Below, piece after piece: positions 4,543-6,706 of a stretch of DNA of 6,706 nt. The notes beneath the pieces are model-generated. The model was not told where the DNA came from. It worked only from the letters and a program-made list of their open reading frames with translations, and ran no database searches. This DNA is from an uncultured Candidatus Saccharibacteria bacterium. Lineage in GTDB: Bacteria > Patescibacteria > Saccharimonadia > Saccharimonadales > UBA5946. The position numbers and the translations under genes were made by a program. Location: NCBI GenBank assembly GCA_946886435.1, contig CAMPIR010000040.1, forward strand, positions 1 to 6,706, written 5' to 3'. Each line of letters opens with the position of its first letter. Position 1 is the first letter of the stretch.

Positions 4543-5010
4543 ATGGCACGAGGACAGAAACAGAACGATGATTTGCTAATGGAAGACGAACTTGCAGCTG
4601 CATTTTTGACAGACGACGCAGCATCACAAGACGCACCAGCTAATAACACGCAAAGTGATGACAGCTGGGAAGAGGAAGAAGCGATGCCAGGTCAGCTCGC
4701 GGTTGATGTTTACGAGACCGAAGAACGGCTGATCATCAAAGCTCGCACAGCTGGCGTTAACAAGTCAGACCTAGATGTCAGCATCTCTGACGGCATCCTG
4801 ACGATCTCAGGTACGCTCAGCAGCGGTGACGACTCAGCAGCAACACAGTGGCACATCCAAGAGTGTTACTGGGGTGAATTTAGCCGAACACTCGCACTGC
4901 CGGTGCCAGTCAAAGAAGACGAAGTTGAGGCTATCCTCAAGGACGGCGTTCTGACTATCGGCTTTACAAAGGTCAAGACGGAACAGGCTCGCAAGATCGA
5001 GATTATGTAG
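4543..5010 (+). CDS. hsp20: Small heat shock protein, Hsp20/alpha-crystallin family, 155 aa
   Basis: This is an ATP-independent holdase chaperone of the cytoplasm that binds unfolding proteins and forms large oligomers. The N-terminal arm (1-47) is very acidic (DDLLMEDEL, SWEEEE) and predicted disordered. The alpha-crystallin domain runs from about 50 to 145, with AVDVYETEERLIIKARTAGV at its start and the signature ILKDGVLTIGF at 131-141. The C-terminal tail carries the I-x-I oligomerisation motif as IEI (152-154). The family's usual final LPK is changed to GFTK. A strong Shine-Dalgarno, GGAGGA at 4531-4536, sits six bases before the ATG, in contrast to the leaderless genes nearby. A strong terminator follows. 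A short stem could mask part of the Shine-Dalgarno. Confidence 0.93.
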   Translation: MARGQKQNDDLLMEDELAAAFLTDDAASQDAPANNTQSDDSWEEEEAMPGQLAVDVYETEERLIIKARTAGVNKSDLDVSISDGILTISGTLSSGDDSAATQWHIQECYWGEFSRTLALPVPVKEDEVEAILKDGVLTIGFTKVKTEQARKIEIM

Positions 5011-5038
5011 TCCATTTCGTAGGTGGGACGAAGACTCT

Positions 5039-5078
5039 AAAAGATACCGCTCGGATATAGGGCGGTATCTTTTTATTT
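5039..5078 (+). terminator. hsp20 rho-independent terminator
   Basis: Arms at 5039-5050 and 5062-5073 form 12 perfect pairs, extended by a T·G and a C-G pair inside. A T-tract (TTTTTATTT) follows. It starts 28 bases after the hsp20 stop. Confidence 0.9.
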
Positions 5079-5092
5079 ACAGCAGTATAATC

Positions 5093-5138
5093 ACACTTCT
5101 GGCGACCCAGAAGTGTAGCTGCTCCGCCAGCTTGGCGG
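5093..5138. other. Two tandem perfect hairpins in the convergent hsp20/pilin gap
   Basis: The first is a perfect 10-bp stem, ACACTTCTGG/CCAGAAGTGT (5093-5102, 5107-5116), with a 4-nt loop; AGCAG and CTGCT outside it can add an outer helix. The second is CCGCCA/TGGCGG (5124-5129, 5133-5138) with a 3-nt loop, 6 bases past the minus-strand stop. Neither is followed by a T-run. They may end or protect the pilin mRNA 3' end, or belong to an intergenic repeat family. Confidence 0.6.
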
Positions 5139-5144
5139 GCTCTA

Positions 5145-5561
5145 TTAGGTTGCGTTCGTACCAGCCAACGCCTGAGTCACAAAGTTGACCGCAGCATAGG
5201 CCAGGAAAGCGACGACGATACCGACGATTGCATAGAGAATGGTGTTTTTCGCAGCTGTCACCTGTGCTTGATCGCCGCCACTGATCACGTAGCGGATACC
5301 ACCGATGATGAGCATGATGACGCTGATCGCACCAACGAGGAAGAGCAGGATGTTGGTAACTCGGCCAAAGATACTGTTATCGCCACCGAAGAGATCTGCG
5401 GGCTGTTGGTTACCGCGAGCACAGTCCGCCCCAGATGAGATAGAGAGGTTACTCGTGCTACATGCTGCCGATACTGTCGCGTCGCCAACAAATGACACGA
5501 TACCAACGAATAAAAATATACTAACGCCGTAGTAGAGAAGGGTTTCGAGAGTTTGTTTCAT
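5145..5561 (-). CDS. VirB2/TrbC-like pilin paralogue 1, 138 aa
   Basis: This is a small type IV secretion pilin-like protein, the left end of the array. The frame is open upstream to 5726, but that part overlaps the terminator and pilin 2. The ATG at 5561 is six bases behind an extended -10. An N-terminal hydrophobic segment (about 9-26) leads to VSA-AC, a plausible signal cleavage near 33, though the start is less basic than in pilin 2. The mature part has C34 and C47 around LSISSGADC, then LFGGDNSIF. Two helices (about 69-89 and 106-128) are joined by the polar loop RYVISGGDQAQVTAAKN. Helix-loop-helix after a cleaved signal is the VirB2/TrbC layout; the assembled product and its use cannot be read here. 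It has its own promoter and is separated from pilin 2 by a terminator. Confidence 0.85.
   Translation of the reverse strand: MKQTLETLLYYGVSIFLFVGIVSFVGDATVSAACSTSNLSISSGADCARGNQQPADLFGGDNSIFGRVTNILLFLVGAISVIMLIIGGIRYVISGGDQAQVTAAKNTILYAIVGIVVAFLAYAAVNFVTQALAGTNAT
5278..5345 (-). repeat. 68-bp identical block, copy in pilin 1
   Basis: This matches 5771-5838 in pilin 2 at every base, third codon positions included. It covers the second half of the first pilin helix and the start of the loop. The flanking sequence differs at many positions. Confidence 0.93.
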
Positions 5562-5567
5562 ACCCCA

Positions 5568-5596
5568 TTTATACCATTTCTCTATCTGGAGAACAA
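5568..5596 (-). promoter_or_regulatory. Promoter of pilin 1, leaderless
   Basis: On the minus strand an extended -10, TGGTATAAA (5576-5568), ends six bases before the ATG at 5561. A weak -35, TTGTTC at 5596-5591, lies at a 17-bp spacing and touches the terminator of the upstream operon. There is no Shine-Dalgarno. Confidence 0.65.
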
Positions 5597-5629
5597 ATAA
5601 AATAACCCCGTCAAACAGGGTTATTTTAT
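5597..5629 (-). terminator. Terminator between pilin 2 and pilin 1
   Basis: Twelve-base-pair arms lie at 5597-5608 and 5618-5629 with a 9-nt loop, A/T-rich at the base and GGG/CCC at the top. On the minus strand the distal arm ends GGGTTATTTTATT. It starts 20 bases after the pilin 2 stop and directly abuts the pilin 1 promoter, so pilin 1 is expressed separately. Confidence 0.85.
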
Positions 5630-5649
5630 GGAAGTAACTAAAGCGAGCT

Positions 5650-6057
5650 CTAGGCGGTAAACGAATCCGTAACGAACTTGACCGCTGCGAATGCGAGGAA
5701 GGCAACGATGATACCGACGATAGCATAGAGGATAGTGTTCTTTGCGCTCGTTACCTGAGCCTGGTCACCACCACTGATCACGTAGCGGATACCACCGATG
5801 ATGAGCATGATGACGCTGATCGCACCAACGAGGAAGAGAAGCACGTTCGTAACCTTGGTAAAGATACTCTCATCACCACCAAACAGTGTGGTGTTTTCCT
5901 GACCGTTACCAGCCGCACAGTCTGCGCCACTGCTGATAGACAGATTAGTCGTATCACAGTCCGCTGCGTAGGCAGGTGTCGCGACAAAACTAAGACCGAG
6001 TAGCAGTGCAGGCACGAGCAAAAGGCCCTGGCTGATCTTCTTGATAATTGATTTCAT
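5650..6057 (-). CDS. VirB2/TrbC-like pilin paralogue 2, 135 aa
   Basis: This is the closest relative of pilin 1. It has a textbook signal peptide: a basic start (MKSIIKKIS), a hydrophobic core at about 11-25 and AYA at 29-31 for signal peptidase cleavage. The mature protein is about 104 residues. C34 and C47 flank LSISSGAD, as in pilin 1, and could form a disulfide outside the cell. LFGGDESIF precedes two helices (about 71-90 and 107-129) joined by RYVISGGDQAQVTSAKN. Translation starts from a strong Shine-Dalgarno, AAGGAGA at 6068-6062, five bases before the ATG. It lies 75 bases after pilin 3 with no terminator between, so it is probably co-transcribed with pilins 3 and 4. A terminator follows it. 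Confidence 0.88.
   Translation of the reverse strand: MKSIIKKISQGLLLVPALLLGLSFVATPAYAADCDTTNLSISSGADCAAGNGQENTTLFGGDESIFTKVTNVLLFLVGAISVIMLIIGGIRYVISGGDQAQVTSAKNTILYAIVGIIVAFLAFAAVKFVTDSFTA
5771..5838 (-). repeat. 68-bp identical block, copy in pilin 2
   Basis: Partner of 5278-5345. Identity ends abruptly on both sides. Confidence 0.93.
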
Positions 6058-6132
6058 ATGTTCTCCTTATGTAATTTCTGTATGAATATACGTTTAGTTA
6101 TAGCAAAAAACAGCGCGCGGTGAAAGTCGGAT

Positions 6133-6555
6133 CTATAGCTTGCTGACCACAAAGTTAACGATCGCGTAAGCCATGATGGCGACAACCAGCCCAACGATGG
6201 CGTAAAGGATCGTGTTTTTTGCGCCCGTAACCTGACCTTGATCACCATTACTCGTCACGTAACGGATACCACCGATAATGATCATGATGACGGCGATTGC
6301 ACCGATGAGAAACAGCAGGATATCGACAATAGTCTTTATGAAACCGGTTAGCGCTCCGGCGTCATTGTCTGCACCCGTACCGCCACTTTTGTTAATACCT
6401 TTTTGCACCTGACACTTCGGGGCGTCCGGGGTTGCGCCACAGTCAGTTGCCGCCTGGACCTGTAGTGCGCCGGCAAAAACGAGGCCTCCGGCGAGGCCGA
6501 GCGTAACGGCAAGCAGGGCAGCTTTGGTGCGGATAGTTCGAATGATTTGATTCAT
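6133..6555 (-). CDS. VirB2/TrbC-like pilin paralogue 3, 140 aa
   Basis: This belongs to a second subtype within the array. The signal peptide has a basic start (MNQIIRTIRTK), a hydrophobic core at about 12-30 and VQA at 33-35 before the likely cleavage. The mature N-terminus differs from pilins 1 and 2: C39 and C48 enclose GATPDAPK, then a Gly/Asp-rich linker (KSGGTGADNDAGA). The helix-loop-helix part is conserved: helices at about 76-97 and 114-138 and the loop RYVTSNGDQGQVTGAKN. The Shine-Dalgarno AGAGGA (6566-6561) is five bases before the ATG. It follows pilin 4 by 23 bases with no terminator, so the two form an operon that probably continues into pilin 2. Confidence 0.88.
   Translation of the reverse strand: MNQIIRTIRTKAALLAVTLGLAGGLVFAGALQVQAATDCGATPDAPKCQVQKGINKSGGTGADNDAGALTGFIKTIVDILLFLIGAIAVIMIIIGGIRYVTSNGDQGQVTGAKNTILYAIVGLVVAIMAYAIVNFVVSKL
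6206..6260 (-). repeat. 55-bp identical block, copy in pilin 3
   Basis: This matches 6652-6706 in pilin 4 at every base. It covers the loop and the start of the last helix. It may be longer, since the partner copy runs off the window. Confidence 0.92.
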
Positions 6556-6578
6556 ATGTTTCCTCTGTGCCTTTTTAT

Positions 6579-6706
6579 TTACAGTCTCGATACGACAAAG
6601 TTAACGATCGCGTACGACATGATAGCGACTACGAGACCGACGATCGCATAGAGGATCGTGTTTTTTGCGCCCGTAACCTGACCTTGATCACCATTACTCG
6701 TCACGT
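6579..6706 (-). CDS. VirB2/TrbC-like pilin paralogue 4, 3' part only (41 codons visible)
   Basis: The window holds only the C-terminal end of this gene: 41 full codons and the TAA at 6581-6579. The translation starts VTSNGDQGQVTGAKN and ends AIVNFVVSRL, covering the inter-helix loop and last helix of a pilin like paralogue 3, with only a few substitutions (for example MSYAIV for MAYAIV, SRL for SKL). The rest lies beyond the right edge, so the array has at least four members. It is upstream of pilin 3 in the same operon. Confidence 0.88.
   Translation of the reverse strand, partial: VTSNGDQGQVTGAKNTILYAIVGLVVAIMSYAIVNFVVSRL
6652..6706 (-). repeat. 55-bp identical block, copy in pilin 4 (reaches window end)
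   Basis: Partner of 6206-6260, cut off by the window edge while still identical. Confidence 0.92.

Noticed and set aside
5086..5091. Perfect TATAAT on the plus strand
   Set aside because: It has no -35 at a usable distance, its predicted start falls inside a hairpin, and no forward gene follows.
5562..5726. N-terminal extension of pilin 1 by 55 residues
   Set aside because: It overlaps a strong terminator and the end of pilin 2. The ATG at 5561 fits a leaderless start and gives a pilin of normal length.
5145..6706. CRISPR-like repeat array
   Set aside because: The repeats are coding, differ in length and spacing, and belong to full pilin genes.

Overview
The window looks like part of a Patescibacteria/CPR genome, most likely Candidatus Saccharibacteria (TM7). 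This rests on the run of small VirB2/TrbC-like pilin paralogues, the very compact layout, the many short uncharacterised two-helix membrane proteins and a standard-code TGA stop at the end of the first gene. It is an inference from gene content, not from a marker gene. No transposase, integrase, CRISPR array or phage gene is visible.

Layout, left to right. A forward gene (60-1820) encodes a membrane-anchored metallophosphoesterase with its active site predicted outside the membrane. It converges on tRNA-Ser(CGA) on the minus strand. A forward gene (2029-2493) for an unknown two-helix membrane protein converges on tRNA-Arg(GCG) on the minus strand, with a long shared hairpin terminator between them. 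The tRNA-Arg is preceded by a compact two-hairpin leader. A minus-strand gene (3315-2740) encodes another unknown two-helix membrane protein. Then come tRNA-Ser(GCT), a 21-bp copy of that tRNA's own 5' end, tRNA-Ser(TGA) and comF (4440-3757), all minus. An hsp20 gene (4543-5010) is divergent from comF. From 5145 to the right edge there is a minus-strand tandem array of four pilin-like genes, the last one cut by the window end.

Two modes of translation start stand side by side. Four genes (60+, 2029+, 3315-, 5561-) have a -10 hexamer ending 6 or 7 bases before the ATG and no Shine-Dalgarno, so they should be leaderless. hsp20 and the inner pilin genes have clear Shine-Dalgarno sequences. Three of the four leaderless genes, and several tRNA promoter candidates, carry an extended -10 (TGnTAnnnT).

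The pilins and ComF fit a cell with a surface pilus/secretion apparatus and DNA uptake. They are separate transcription units here and nothing in the window links them directly. The most unusual parts are the duplicated tRNA-Ser 5' end downstream of what looks like the original tRNA promoter, the structured leader of tRNA-Arg, and the near-identical DNA blocks shared by pairs of neighbouring pilin genes.
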